A stretch of 64,000 bases of DNA from Lachnospiraceae bacterium 28-4 (GTDB lineage: Bacteria > Bacillota > Clostridia > Lachnospirales > Lachnospiraceae). Positions 42,687 through 52,961 of the stretch are shown here, piece by piece. Where the stretch lies: assembly GCA_000403275.2 (NCBI GenBank), contig KE159601.1, positions 1 to 64,000 on the forward strand, read 5' to 3'. A program made the translations under genes and the position numbers. The notes beneath the pieces were generated by a model. That model saw only the letters and a program-made list of their open reading frames with translations, was not told the origin of the DNA and searched no databases. Position 1 is the stretch's first letter. Each line of letters begins with the position of its first letter.

Positions 42687-44569
42687 ATAGGGTAGAGGGA
42701 GAATAGTTTCTCGCCCCTCCCATTGAACCGTACGTACGGGTCTCGTATACGGCTCTACAACTTATATTCCAACTTTTACTAAGTAATAGGATAGGGGATT
42801 GAGCAACCCAGCTCCATCTTTTATCCTATTTTCAAGTAAATCTTTACTGATAATGAAATTCACTACGTTCATTCCACTTCTTTTGTACCACCCAAGTCTT
42901 GAATTCGCAACTTTATAAATATCCTCTTGACTAAATCCATTGTGGTTCTTCCTGTTCAGGTAACAAAGGTTTCTGTAAATGGTTTTCGGCTTCTTCCATT
43001 GCTTCATGACTATCACTCTTATCTTGTGTCTAAGCCATTGTCCAAACTCTTCCATAAACTGCTTCATCAGCCCGATGCGAAAGTAGTTTATCCATCCTCT
43101 TACAATCTCATTTACACGTTTGATTGTAACCACCAGCGGTCTTGCTATCGCTTTTCCCCTTTTCAGATATTCACTCAGCTTCTCCTTAAGCTTCTTTTTC
43201 TTTTCTGTAGTAGGTTTTACTTTCCACTCACCACCATTTTTCAGAAATGTGAATCCCAGATATTTGCTTCGCATTGGCCTGACTGCCTTTGTTTTGGCTG
43301 CGTTTACTTTTAGGAATAATTTCCGTTCCAGCCAGCTGCATACAGACTTCATTACCCGTTCAGCTGACTTTTCACTTCTTGTGAAAATCAGTACATCATC
43401 CGCATATCTTGTAAAGCGCAATCCTCTGCCTTCCAGTTCTTTGTCCAATTTATCCAGATAGATATTTGAGCACACGACGGAAAGTGGTCCGCCTTGTGGT
43501 ACTCCGGTGACAGTCGCTTTTTCCAGACCGTTTTCCATTACGCCTGCTTTCAGATATTTCCGAATCAGATTTAATGTGGTACTGTCATTTACCTGTTCTC
43601 TTAGTATCTGAATTAATTTGTCGTGATTTACCTTGTCGAAAAACTGTTCTATATCTATATCCACCACCCATTCATATCCATCATTTAAGTATTCCAATGC
43701 CTGTCTGATGGCATCATGACAACTCCTCCCTGGTCTGAAACCATAGCTGTAGTCACTGAATATTTCTTCATAAATATCCGATATGGGCTGTGCTATTGCC
43801 TGTTGTATGGTTCTGTCAAGTGCTGTTGGGATTCCCAAAGGGCGCTGTTTCCCATTATCTTTTGGAATATATACCCTCCGGACTGGTTTCGGTATATAAG
43901 TTCTATTCCTAAGAGATGTAACTATCTTCTCCCTGTTCTCCCTTATATAACTTCCCAGTTCTTCTACCGTAACTCCATCTACCCCGCCTGCACCTCTGTT
44001 GGCAACTATCTTTTTATAGGCTCTGTTCAGATTTTCTTTTGATAAAACCACTTCAATCAATTCCATTGTTGTTACTCCTCTGGCTTATCCCAAAATTCAT
44101 ACATATCGCCCCTCTAAGTATAAGCAGTTCCTCTCGGTTACGTTCCTACCCTTCCTGCCCACCCGATTTCTGGCTCATATATTATTTTAAACATAACGAT
44201 TCGTACTATAAATCGTTTCAGTCCTTCAGCTTTCGCCTACTATGACATCATCTGACTCCCTCTCCAAACCTTTTTCGACCATACCCTTAGGTATGTGAGT
44301 AGGGTCTCCCGAGGTAAGACACTAATCTTTCGTTCCACAACCTCTTGATTTACAATTTCGGTTTACGTTTACCCTTAGGGCTTCGGTTTGTATTGCAACC
44401 TTACCCACCTAATCGCCTTATCAAGTTTCTGTTCGTAGGCTCAAGAACTTTGCTACACCACTTCCTTCATCCATACCATTACTGATACCGACTTGTGGTT
44501 CGCTACACTTGGCGGTAAATACCCGTGACTGGACTTTCACCAGTAAGATTAGCGCCATGCTCGGCACAC
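42687..44569 (-). mobile_element. group II intron, class C
   Basis: The 5' end GTGTGCCGAGC (44569 leftward) is typical for group II introns. Domain V reads GAGCCGTATACGAGACCCGT plus ACGTACGGTTC. Domain VI follows with an ACTA-capped stem and an unpaired A before CCC, ending at ...CCCTAT (42687, plus or minus 2). The ORF sits in domain IV. The non-coding 44067-44569 holds domains I-III. Insertion is directly after the prfB terminator (stem, then TTTTATT, then GTGTG), which is the site preference of class C introns. The 3' exon is the tail of the sigma-like gene region. Confidence 0.85.
42762..44066 (-). CDS. ltrA: group II intron reverse transcriptase/maturase
   Basis: A 434-residue RT. Blocks: KIVANRGAGGVDGVTVEELG, YIPKPVRRVYIPKDNGKQRP, SYGFRPGRSCHDA, VVDIDIEQFFDKVNH, GVPQGGPLS and the catalytic FTRYADDVLIF. 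The maturase X domain follows (RVNEIVRGWINYFRIG). No HNH endonuclease domain is present, as expected for class C. It splices and mobilises its host intron. It appears intact. Confidence 0.95.
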   Translation of the reverse strand: MELIEVVLSKENLNRAYKKIVANRGAGGVDGVTVEELGSYIRENREKIVTSLRNRTYIPKPVRRVYIPKDNGKQRPLGIPTALDRTIQQAIAQPISDIYEEIFSDYSYGFRPGRSCHDAIRQALEYLNDGYEWVVDIDIEQFFDKVNHDKLIQILREQVNDSTTLNLIRKYLKAGVMENGLEKATVTGVPQGGPLSVVCSNIYLDKLDKELEGRGLRFTRYADDVLIFTRSEKSAERVMKSVCSWLERKLFLKVNAAKTKAVRPMRSKYLGFTFLKNGGEWKVKPTTEKKKKLKEKLSEYLKRGKAIARPLVVTIKRVNEIVRGWINYFRIGLMKQFMEEFGQWLRHKIRVIVMKQWKKPKTIYRNLCYLNRKNHNGFSQEDIYKVANSRLGWYKRSGMNVVNFIISKDLLENRIKDGAGLLNPLSYYLVKVGI

Positions 44570-44610
44570 AATAAAAGGAAACGACCATGCTCTTAAACAT
44601 GATCGTTTCC
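44570..44610 (-). terminator. prfB terminator, intron target
   Basis: A 13-bp stem GGAAACGATCATG (44598-44610) pairs with CATGGTCGTTTCC (44577-44589, one G-U), followed by TTTTATT; then the intron begins. Confidence 0.92.
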
Positions 44611-44618
44611 TTTCCCCT

Positions 44619-45744
44619 TTATTCTTCCGCCATCTTCCCGCCAATACTTATCCATTTCAAATAAGCATTGATAAACGAATCCAGCGCCCCATCCAATACC
44701 GCATCCGCATTGCCGGACTCTTCGCCCGTCCTGTGATCCTTCACCATCGTGTAGGGCTGCAATACATAAGAACGGATCTGGTTCCCCCATCCGATCTCCT
44801 TCACTTCCCCGCGGATATCCGAAAGCTTCTCCGCATTTTCTTCCTTTTTTAACAAATACAGCTTTGCTTTCAGCATCTGCATCGCCTTATCCTTATTCTG
44901 GAACTGGGAGCGCTCATTCTGGCACTGCACCACGATCCCGGTAGGCAGATGGGTGATCCTGATCGCCGAGGATGTTTTGTTGATATGCTGTCCGCCCGCG
45001 CCGCTGCTTCGGTAAGTATCGATGCGCAGATCGTCTTCATTGATATCCACATCCATATCTTCCTCGATATCGGGCATAACGTCCAAAGATACGAAAGAAG
45101 TCTGTCTCTTTCCCTGGGCGTTAAACGGCGAAATGCGCACCAGGCGGTGTACTCCTTTCTCCGATTTCAGGTACCCATAGGCATTCTCCCCGTTTACCTG
45201 AAACGTCACCGATTTGATACCCGCCTCATCGCCGTCCAGATAATCCAGCACTTCAATCGAAAAGCCTTTCCGCTCCGCCCACCTTGTATACATACGGTAA
45301 AGCATGCTGCACCAGTCACAGCTTTCCGTCCCGCCGGCACCGGCATTCAGTTTAAGAATCGCATTATCCTTATCATATTCCCCGGATAACAGCGTACTGA
45401 TACGGATTGCTTCAAATACGGAAACAAACGAATCCAGCTCGGAACGGATCTCCGCCGCCATCTCCGCGTCTTCTTCCTCATAACTCATTTCGATCAGATC
45501 TTTGATATCCCCATACTGGCTCTCCAGCCCCCGCATGGTATCTACCGTATCTTTCAGGTTTTTCAGTTCCTTCATTTTACGGTTGGATATCTCCGGATCA
45601 TCCCAAAAACCGGGAGCCTCCATCTCCCTTTCCAACTCTTCCACACGCCTTGACTTATTTGCTAAGTCAAAGTGAATCCCTCACTTCCGCAAGCGGACTT
45701 TCATAGGTCTGCAATTCTGTTTTCATCTGATCCAATTCTACCAC
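44619..45744 (-). CDS. prfB: peptide chain release factor 2 (programmed +1 frameshift)
   Basis: RF2 recognises UAA and UGA stop codons and releases the peptide with its GGQ loop. Frame one starts at GTG (45744) with VVELDQMKTELQTYESPLAE and ends at UGA in CTTTGAC (45666-45672), preceded by a GAGGGA Shine-Dalgarno-like booster. A +1 shift continues into DLANKSRRVEELEREMEAPG and the main body. The SSGAGGQHINKTSSAIR catalytic block and an RF2-type RNP element are present. About 366 residues after the shift. The shift site autoregulates RF2 level, as in many bacteria. Confidence 0.95.
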
Positions 45745-45817
45745 TTAACGTTCACCACACTTTCTTCTTATTTTTTTAAATTATATCATGCTGTTTCGCC
45801 AAGAAGTACTTCCCACG

Positions 45818-48382
45818 TTATTTCTTACCACAGCACTGTTTATATTTTTTACCGCTTCCGCAAGGGCAGGGCGAGTTCGGATATACCTTTTCCGCTTCTC
45901 TCTTAACCGGCCCCTTTGGCAGCGAATCGTCCTTGTTGGTTCCGGTCACTTTTGCAACCTGCTCTCTTTCCACTTTCTGCTCGATACGTACATGGAATAA
46001 AAGCCTTACCGTTTCTTCTTTAATATTCTGGGTCATTTCATCGAACATTTCATAGCCGCTCAACTTATATTCCACCAAAGGATCCCTCTGCCCGTATGCC
46101 TGTAGGCCCACGCCCTGGCGCAACTGATCCATATCGTCGATATGATCCATCCATTTCCGGTCGATCACTTTCAGGAGGATCACCCTCTCGATTTCACGCA
46201 TTGCCTCAGGATTGGGGAATTCCGCCTCTTTCGTTTCATACAGCTTCACCGCCTCTTCCTTCAACTGCTGCTTCAGGCTATTCTTCTTCGGCTTTAATAC
46301 GCGGCCCGTATTCACTGGGCGCAGCGGTATCGTCGGCAGCAAAAGCGTATTCAGCTCGCCAAAGTCCCAGTCATCGATATCCACATCGTCGCTGATGCTG
46401 ATATCCACGGCATTTTCCGCGATGTCCGTAATCATTTTGAAAATGGAGTCTCTCATGCTCTGGCCGCTCAAAACCTGCCTTCTCTCTTCGTAAATAATCT
46501 CCCTCTGCTCATTCATCACCTGATCGTATTCCAGCAGATTCTTACGAATGCCAAAGTTGTTATTTTCTATCTTTTTCTGCGCCGACTCGATGGCTTTTGT
46601 CAGCGATTTGTGTTCGATCTCCTGATTTTCCGGTATTCCCAGCGCGTTAAACATGCCGATGAGCCGCTCCGAACCAAACAGGCGCATTAGATCATCTTCC
46701 AGGGAAATATAGAACTTCGATTCACCGGGATCACCCTGGCGTCCGCTTCGCCCGCGGAGCTGATTATCAATACGCCTGGACTCATGCCGCTCCGTACCGA
46801 TGATCTTCAGGCCGCCCGCTGCCCTTGCTTCGTCGTCCAGCTTAATATCCGTACCACGCCCAGCCATGTTGGTAGCGATGGTAACCGCCCCATGAACGCC
46901 CGCATCCGCAACGATCTCCGCCTCCAGCTCATGGAACTTGGCATTCAGCACCTTATGGACGATGCCGTTTTTTGTCAGCATACGGCTGATTTCCTCCGAC
47001 GCCTCAATCGTAATCGTACCTACCAGCACCGGCTGCCCTTTGGCATGCGCCTCTTTTACCGCTTCCACGATCGCGTGAAGCTTTTCCTTCCTCGTTTTAT
47101 AAACCGCATCCTGCAAATCCTTTCTGACCACAGGCATATTGGTGGGAATCTCAATAACATCCATCCCGTAAATATCGCGGAATTCTTTTTCCTCCGTCAA
47201 TGCAGTACCGGTCATTCCGGCCTTTTTATCAAATTTATTAAAGAAATTCTGGAAAGTAATCGTCGCCAGCGTTTTGCTCTCTCTCTTTACCTTCACATGT
47301 TCCTTTGCCTCAATCGCCTGATGAAGACCGTCCGAATAACGCCGTCCCGGCATAATGCGCCCTGTAAACTCGTCCACGATCAGAACCTGTTCGTCCTTCA
47401 CCACATAGTCCTGATCTCTGAACATCAGATTATGAGCCCGCAGCGCCAGATTGATATTGTGCTGGATCTCCAGATTTTCCGGATCCGCCAGATTTTCAAT
47501 CTGGAAGAATCTCTCCACCTTTGCCACGCCTTCCGCCGTCAAGTTGACAATTTTATCCTTTTCATTAACGATAAAATCTCCCGTTTCTTCCCGTTCCACG
47601 CCCATAATGGCGTCCATCTTCGTAAGGGCCCCCATATCCGCCCCCCGCTTTAACTGTCTTGCCAGAATATCACAGGCTTCATACAGCTTCGTGGACTTTC
47701 CGCTCTGCCCGGAAATAATCAGCGGCGTCCTCGCCTCGTCCACCAATACCGAGTCCACCTCGTCGATAATCGCATAGTGCAGCTCCCGCAGCACGAGCAA
47801 TTCTTTATAAATCACCATGTTATCCCTCAGATAATCAAACCCGAGTTCATTATTGGTCACATAGGTAATATCACAATTATACTGTTCCCTTCGCTCGTCG
47901 GATTTCATGTCGTTCAACACCACGCCGACCTTAAGTCCCAGGAACTCATGCACCTGGCCCATCCATTCCGCATCTCGCTTTGCCAGATAGTCGTTGACCG
48001 TTACCACATGCACGCCTTTTCCTTCCAGTGCATTCAAATAGGCCGGCAGCGTTGACACCAGCGTCTTTCCTTCACCGGTCTTCATCTCCGCGATACGGCC
48101 CTGATGAAGAATAATGCCGCCGATCAGCTGCACCCGGTAATGCTCCATATTCAATACGCGCCGTGCCGCCTCTCTCACCGTCGCATATGCCTCCGGCAGC
48201 AAATCGTCCAAAGACTCCCCTTCCTGTAGCCGTTTTTTATACTCCTTCGTTTTCTCCCTCAGCTGTTCATCCGACAGTTCCATCATAGAAGGCCTCAAAG
48301 ACTCGATCTTATCCACCGTATCGTTGATCCGCTTCAATTCCCTCTCGCTGTGAGTTCCAAAAACCTTATTTACAATATTCAT
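45818..48382 (-). CDS. secA: preprotein translocase ATPase SecA
   Basis: Motor ATPase of the Sec export pathway, 854 residues. Walker A ([19 protein letters not shown]), [19 protein letters not shown], the motif [14 protein letters not shown], the helicase-like [20 protein letters not shown] and the C-terminal zinc finger [13 protein letters not shown] are all intact. The start ATG was placed at MNIVNKVFG, behind AGGAG. Its own promoter lies about 100 nt upstream. Co-directional with prfB, with a 73-bp AT-rich gap. Confidence 0.97.
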   Translation of the reverse strand: MNIVNKVFGTHSERELKRINDTVDKIESLRPSMMELSDEQLREKTKEYKKRLQEGESLDDLLPEAYATVREAARRVLNMEHYRVQLIGGIILHQGRIAEMKTGEGKTLVSTLPAYLNALEGKGVHVVTVNDYLAKRDAEWMGQVHEFLGLKVGVVLNDMKSDERREQYNCDITYVTNNELGFDYLRDNMVIYKELLVLRELHYAIIDEVDSVLVDEARTPLIISGQSGKSTKLYEACDILARQLKRGADMGALTKMDAIMGVEREETGDFIVNEKDKIVNLTAEGVAKVERFFQIENLADPENLEIQHNINLALRAHNLMFRDQDYVVKDEQVLIVDEFTGRIMPGRRYSDGLHQAIEAKEHVKVKRESKTLATITFQNFFNKFDKKAGMTGTALTEEKEFRDIYGMDVIEIPTNMPVVRKDLQDAVYKTRKEKLHAIVEAVKEAHAKGQPVLVGTITIEASEEISRMLTKNGIVHKVLNAKFHELEAEIVADAGVHGAVTIATNMAGRGTDIKLDDEARAAGGLKIIGTERHESRRIDNQLRGRSGRQGDPGESKFYISLEDDLMRLFGSERLIGMFNALGIPENQEIEHKSLTKAIESAQKKIENNNFGIRKNLLEYDQVMNEQREIIYEERRQVLSGQSMRDSIFKMITDIAENAVDISISDDVDIDDWDFGELNTLLLPTIPLRPVNTGRVLKPKKNSLKQQLKEEAVKLYETKEAEFPNPEAMREIERVILLKVIDRKWMDHIDDMDQLRQGVGLQAYGQRDPLVEYKLSGYEMFDEMTQNIKEETVRLLFHVRIEQKVEREQVAKVTGTNKDDSLPKGPVKREAEKVYPNSPCPCGSGKKYKQCCGKK

Positions 48383-48484
48383 CCTCAAACTCCTATGTTA
48401 TCCACTGATTGAACCGGCAGCCCTCTTTCTCACTCCGCCGCCATTTTCCTGTAAAATTCCTTCGTTTACAAAAATCCACTGTTT

Positions 48485-48513
48485 ATTGTAGCAGATTTAT
48501 ATCCGATATTCAA
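48485..48513 (-). promoter_or_regulatory. promoter of secA
   Basis: TTGAAT (48508-48513), 17-nt spacer, TACAAT (48485-48490) on the leftward strand, about 100 nt before the secA start. Confidence 0.75.
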
Positions 48514-48550
48514 CCATTGTAGCGTATTTTCGTGGAAATCCGTTTTTGAG

Positions 48551-48620
48551 GGCGTATGGAAACCAGCATGGCGGGAAAGTCCCCGTCGCTCCCTTCCCGC
48601 CATGCTGGTTTCCATATGCC
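48551..48620. repeat. 27-bp inverted repeat between secA and the next gene
   Basis: Arms 48551-48577 and 48594-48620 are reverse complements with one mismatch and a 16-nt loop; core GGAAACCAGCATGGCGGGAA. Neither side ends in a T run, so it is not a standard terminator. It separates the divergent secA and FMN-bind-like transcripts. The rest of 48383-48716 shows only the secA promoter. Confidence 0.8.
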
Positions 48621-48716
48621 CTTCCTCCCATGCCCGGCAGGAAACCCACAAATTTAGGTATAAAATTTCCCCCGTTTTAATATGATAGTAAAAAGAAAAC
48701 AGGCGGGAATATTGCT

Positions 48717-49187
48717 ATGAGTTCCAAAACAAAAATCGTTGTGCTTCATCTGAAAGAATTGATATATACCGGCATCTTTGCCGTTCTTGGGATACTCTTC
48801 ATTATACTGCTTATCATCATGTTCCTCCCAAAGAACAAGGATAAAGACACCGATACCGTGCGACCGGCGAACTCTTATATGCCCGGTGTCTATACGACTT
48901 CTCTTGTTCTGAACGACAATATAGTGGATATTGAAGTTACGGTAGATGAAGCGAACATTAACAGTATCCGTATTGTCAATCTGGATGAGGCCGTATCTGC
49001 CATGTATCCGTTGATCGAACCGGCATTTGAAGACCTCGCATCCCAGATATGCGAAAACCAATCCCTAGACGGCATAACCTATTCCGATGATAACAAATAT
49101 ACTTCTATGGTGCTTTTAGACGCTATCAAAGCATCCCTGAAAAAAGCGGAAGCTGCGGCGATTGGCAATACTGCGGAGCAGCCATAA
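48717..49187 (+). CDS. membrane-anchored FMN_bind-like protein
   Basis: A 156-residue protein with a single N-terminal transmembrane helix (ELIYTGIFAVLGILFIILLI). The extracellular domain (GVYTTSLVLNDNIVDIEVTV... INSIRIVNLDEAVSAMYPLI) resembles the FMN-binding fold of RnfG/NqrC-like proteins, but the usual SGAT/T flavinylation motif is not seen. Start behind GGCGGGAATATTGCT. Function uncertain. Confidence 0.6.
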   Translation: MSSKTKIVVLHLKELIYTGIFAVLGILFIILLIIMFLPKNKDKDTDTVRPANSYMPGVYTTSLVLNDNIVDIEVTVDEANINSIRIVNLDEAVSAMYPLIEPAFEDLASQICENQSLDGITYSDDNKYTSMVLLDAIKASLKKAEAAAIGNTAEQP

Positions 49188-49216
49188 AAAAAGTTGGCCC
49201 TTGGCCAACTTTTTTT
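49186..49216. terminator. bidirectional terminator
   Basis: Perfect stem AGTTGGCC (49192-49199) with GGCCAACT (49203-49210), with A runs on the left and T runs on the right, so it can stop transcripts from both sides (the FMN_bind-like gene and nadE). Confidence 0.9.
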
Positions 49217-49243
49217 AATTCCGTTTCAAATACCGGAACTATC

Positions 49244-51187
49244 TCATTCCTTCGTCCCCGCCCCATCGATTTTTTCCAGTTCTTCCAGCCATACGCGCCC
49301 ACAGGCGTCGGAAGGCATGCGCAGATCTCCTCTGGGCGACAGGGCGACGCTTCCCACCTTCGGCCCGTCCGGCAGACAGGAACGTTTAAACTGCTGCGCG
49401 AAAAATCTCCGGTAAAAAGTCTTCTGCCATTTTAAAACCACTTTCTTATCGTATTGACCTGCAAAAGACATACAGGCGATGCGATATAACTTTTCCGGTT
49501 CAAATCCGCACCGGAGCATATAGTAAAGGAAAAAATCATGAAGCTCGTAAGGCCCCACCAAATCCTCCGTTTTCTGCGCAATCGCTCCATCCACAGGGGG
49601 AAGCAGTTCCGGGCTGACAGGGGTATCCAATACATCCACCAGCACTGCCCTCAATTCCTCTTTTCCGCAGGTGTCCGCATAATACTGTACCAAATGCCTT
49701 ACCAGCGTCTTCGGAACTCCTGCATTGACTCCGTACATGGACATATGATCGCCGTTATAAGTCGCCCACCCGAGAGCCAGCTCCGACATATCCCCGGTTC
49801 CCACCACAAGGGCACTCTCCTGGTTGGCAATGTCCATCAGCACCTGTGTGCGCTCCCTCGCCTGTCCGTTCTCGTAAGTAATGTCATGCTTATCCATGTC
49901 CTGTCCGATATCTTCAAAATGCCGGGTGACCGACCCTTTTATATTGACCTCCCGCAGACTGGTTCCCAACGACTTTGCCATCTTGCATGCATTTTCATAA
50001 GTCCGGTCCGTCGTTCCGAAGCAGGGCATTGTCACCGATACGATATTCTCCCGTCCGATAGCCAGCATATCAAAAGCGCGCACCGTTACGAGCAGCGCCA
50101 GCGTAGAATCCAAACCGCCGGAAATACCTACCACCGCCTTTTTACAACCCGTATGCTCATAACGCTTCCTCAGTCCCCATGACTGGATCGAAAGAATCTC
50201 TTCGCACCGTCTGTCCCTCTTCTCTTTCTCTTCCGGCACAAAGGGCATACAGCCAAATGTTCTCGTTATTTCCGTTTTTTCCTCTTTCATGGGAACCTTT
50301 ACCGTCCAATACCGTTCCTCCCCTTCCTGCCTGTAGGTAGTCATCCTGCGCCTCTCATGGCATATCCGGTGAATATCGATGTCTCCATAGACGATCTGGC
50401 TTCCGAACTTTTTGGACTGGGCAAGAACCGTCCCGTTCTCCGCAATGATATTATGGCCGCCAAACACCAGATCCTGGGACGACTCCCCCTCTCCGGCACT
50501 GGCATAAATGTAACCAGCAATATTCCTTGCGCTGGAAGATTTCACGAGCATTTCCCGGTATTCGTCCTTTCCCACCGTCTCATTGGAAGCGGACAAATTC
50601 ACGATTACCGCAGCCCCGGCTTTCGCATGGGCATTCGCCGGCGAGTCCGCCACCCATATATCTTCACAGATCTCACAGCCTACCTTCAATCCCCGAATAC
50701 ATTCTATATCAAATAACAGGTTCGTTCCGAACAGTATTTTTTCTTCCTCTCCGCCCCTTTTCACAGTATATACCGCCGGCTCCCTGTTTCCTTCCGTAAA
50801 ATGCCGGCTCTCATAAAACTCCCCATAGGCAGGAATATTTGCCTTTGGAATAAATCCCAAAATCCCGCCCCGGTACAAAGCCGCTGCCACATTATAAAGT
50901 TTATTTTCCCTTCTTACGGGAAGACCAACAAAAATAAGAGCATCGATCTCCCTCGTATGCTCCGCTATGGCAAAAAGCCCCTCCTCCGCTTTTCGAAGAA
51001 GCAACTCCTGCAAAAACAGGTCAGCGCATGTATATCCGGTGATGCACAACTCCGGAAAAACGATGATCTTTGCCCCGTTCCCGGCCGCCTCCTCTATTCC
51101 AAGAATGATCTTCTCTGTATTATATACCGTATCCGCTACTCTGATCTTCGGCGTCACTGCCGCCGTTTTTACAAATCCATGTTTCAT
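49244..51187 (-). CDS. nadE: glutamine-dependent NAD+ synthetase
   Basis: A 647-residue enzyme that makes NAD+ from deamido-NAD+, ATP and glutamine. The N-terminal nitrilase-type amidase domain (about 1-290) has the catalytic Glu in IVFPELCITGYT, Lys in FIPKANIPAY and Cys in GCEICEDIWV. The C-terminal synthetase domain has the PP-loop VGISGGLDSTLALLV and the TGDMSELALGWATYNGDHMS region. The length matches the long eukaryote-like NadE found in many Firmicutes. Start ATG follows a moderate AAAGG. Confidence 0.96.
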   Translation of the reverse strand: MKHGFVKTAAVTPKIRVADTVYNTEKIILGIEEAAGNGAKIIVFPELCITGYTCADLFLQELLLRKAEEGLFAIAEHTREIDALIFVGLPVRRENKLYNVAAALYRGGILGFIPKANIPAYGEFYESRHFTEGNREPAVYTVKRGGEEEKILFGTNLLFDIECIRGLKVGCEICEDIWVADSPANAHAKAGAAVIVNLSASNETVGKDEYREMLVKSSSARNIAGYIYASAGEGESSQDLVFGGHNIIAENGTVLAQSKKFGSQIVYGDIDIHRICHERRRMTTYRQEGEERYWTVKVPMKEEKTEITRTFGCMPFVPEEKEKRDRRCEEILSIQSWGLRKRYEHTGCKKAVVGISGGLDSTLALLVTVRAFDMLAIGRENIVSVTMPCFGTTDRTYENACKMAKSLGTSLREVNIKGSVTRHFEDIGQDMDKHDITYENGQARERTQVLMDIANQESALVVGTGDMSELALGWATYNGDHMSMYGVNAGVPKTLVRHLVQYYADTCGKEELRAVLVDVLDTPVSPELLPPVDGAIAQKTEDLVGPYELHDFFLYYMLRCGFEPEKLYRIACMSFAGQYDKKVVLKWQKTFYRRFFAQQFKRSCLPDGPKVGSVALSPRGDLRMPSDACGRVWLEELEKIDGAGTKE

Positions 51188-51244
51188 GATGGTAAACCAT
51201 ACCTTTCTATGATCTGAGAATTTCCAACCGCTGCCCTTTTCCGG

Positions 51245-52120
51245 TTATAAAATAAGCCTTTCCAGTTCTTCCACCGTAAACTTATATTTTTGGTTGCAGA
51301 ATTGACAGCCCGCCTCCACTTCTTTTCCCTCGGCTATCATTTCCTCCAGTTCTTTTTTTCCCAAACTGATCATGGCCCGTTCCACCCTTTGTTTGGAGCA
51401 GTCGCAACGATATTGCACGTCCATGGTATCCACGATCTCCATAGGAAGGCCGTCCAGCAAGGCCTCCAGCATCTGTTCCGGATTTTTTCCCTCTTCCAGC
51501 GCCGCCGTTACCGACGGAAATTGGCGGAGATTGTCTTCCAGCCTCGCAATAACCGATTCTTCGGCATACGGCATAAGCTGTAAAATAAATCCCCCCGCCT
51601 GTTTTACCGTATTATTTTTCTCCATAAAAACCCCTAATCCCACGGAAGAAGGCGTCTGTTCCGAAACCGCAAAATAATAGGTGAGATCCTCCGCGACCTC
51701 CCCTGTCTGCAATATAGTCTGCCCCACATAAGGCTCCTTTAATCCCATATCTTTTACAACGCGCAAAATCCCTTTTCCCACGGCGCTTCCCACATCCAGC
51801 TTGCCAGCGGCGTTTGCGGGCAGGATGACCTGTGCTTCGTTGGCATATCCCTTTACATTTCCATGTGCGTCCGCCGTTACCGTCATGCCGCCTATCGGCC
51901 CGTCGCCTTTGATCTGAAGGGTCAGCAGATCGTTCTCCCCCTTCATCATGGCCCCCATCATAGCCCCTCCCGTCAGCAGCCGGCCAAGAGCCGCGCTCAC
52001 TACCGGACTTGTATTATGAAGGCTTCTCATTTCTTCCACAAGATTTTTTGTCGTCGCGGCAAAAGCCCGTATCTGCGCATCCGCAGCGGTCGCTCTTACC
52101 ATATAATCCCTGCTTTTCAT
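51245..52120 (-). CDS. hslO: redox-regulated chaperone Hsp33
   Basis: Holdase activated by oxidative unfolding. It is 291 residues. The four zinc-binding Cys are present as YRCDCSKQR (CxC) and GCQFCNQKY (CxxC) in the C-terminal redox switch. The N-terminal RAFAATTKNLVEEMRSLHNT and GGAMMGAMMKGENDLLTLQI blocks are typical. The start was set at MKSRDYMVRAT behind AAAGGA. Its 5' end overlaps the methyltransferase stop by 4 nt. Confidence 0.96.
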   Translation of the reverse strand: MKSRDYMVRATAADAQIRAFAATTKNLVEEMRSLHNTSPVVSAALGRLLTGGAMMGAMMKGENDLLTLQIKGDGPIGGMTVTADAHGNVKGYANEAQVILPANAAGKLDVGSAVGKGILRVVKDMGLKEPYVGQTILQTGEVAEDLTYYFAVSEQTPSSVGLGVFMEKNNTVKQAGGFILQLMPYAEESVIARLEDNLRQFPSVTAALEEGKNPEQMLEALLDGLPMEIVDTMDVQYRCDCSKQRVERAMISLGKKELEEMIAEGKEVEAGCQFCNQKYKFTVEELERLIL

Positions 52121-52944
52121 TTTCTGTCCTTTCCGCACTCCCGGGCAATCACATAGATCCGTTCGCTTTCTTCCCTTACTTCTCCGCGGGTGTCCGCGTC
52201 TTCCGCCCTGACAAACTCCATCCCCGCTTTTTCCACCATGCCGCGCATCTCTTCCAGCGTATACCCTCTTTGGTAATGGGTTTCCGTAAAACGGCGGAAT
52301 ATATCTTCCCCGTCCTGATTTCCTGTCTTTACAAAAATAGTCAGATCATATTCATTGATCTGCCCCTCCGCATCGTAATAATTTTCCCAAATGAAACTGC
52401 AATCCTCTCTGCTTTCCGCAATCACGGAATCGCCGATCACCGTTTCATATTTATAAACCGTATTAAAATCAAAAAGAAAGACTCCGCCCGGATAAAGATA
52501 ATTATTTACCAGCCGAAATACCCGGAGCATTTCCTCCTCTTCCAGAAGGTAGTTCAAAGAGTCGCAGACGCTGATCACTGCCCCCGCCGTTCCATACAGC
52601 TCCAGCTCCCTCATGTCCTGGCACAAATATAAGATTTCTTTTCCCGATTTTTCTCTCTTCTCCAGGGCGATATTCAACATTTCCTGGGAAGCATCGATAC
52701 CGATCATATCGCAGCCTCTGTCCGCCAGCAGTTCCGTCAGCGTTCCCGTCCCGCAGCCCAGATCTACCACTACATTCCGCTCCACGGCCAGCGCTTTCTG
52801 GCGCGCTGATTCCGCTTCCGGCAGATCCCCCTCCGCAACTCCGTATTCCTCCAGCAAATCCATGATATAGGAAGCCCATTCCTCATAAGGGGTATCATCC
52901 ATAAAAATATCATATACACTTGCAAAATCCGTATATGCTTCCAT
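52117..52944 (-). CDS. class I SAM-dependent methyltransferase
   Basis: A 275-residue protein. Motif I NVVVDLGCGTGTLTELLADR, motif II MIGIDASQEML, then VISVCDSLNYLL and a C-terminal segment with YTLEEMRGMVEKAGMEFVRA typical of ubiE/small-molecule methyltransferases. The N-terminus YTDFASVYDIFMDDTPYEEW is like the family found next to hslO in clostridia. The start Met lies behind AGGAGGCGGT. Substrate unknown. It overlaps hslO and follows the DUF368 gene by 17 nt. Confidence 0.9.
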   Translation of the reverse strand: MEAYTDFASVYDIFMDDTPYEEWASYIMDLLEEYGVAEGDLPEAESARQKALAVERNVVVDLGCGTGTLTELLADRGCDMIGIDASQEMLNIALEKREKSGKEILYLCQDMRELELYGTAGAVISVCDSLNYLLEEEEMLRVFRLVNNYLYPGGVFLFDFNTVYKYETVIGDSVIAESREDCSFIWENYYDAEGQINEYDLTIFVKTGNQDGEDIFRRFTETHYQRGYTLEEMRGMVEKAGMEFVRAEDADTRGEVREESERIYVIARECGKDRK

Positions 52945-52961
52945 ACCGCCTCCTGCCATAT

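Noticed and set aside
45642-45744. Selenocysteine codon or pseudogene at the in-frame UGA of prfB
   Set aside because: CTTTGAC with an upstream Shine-Dalgarno-like sequence is the classic RF2 +1 shift site, and the next frame continues the protein.
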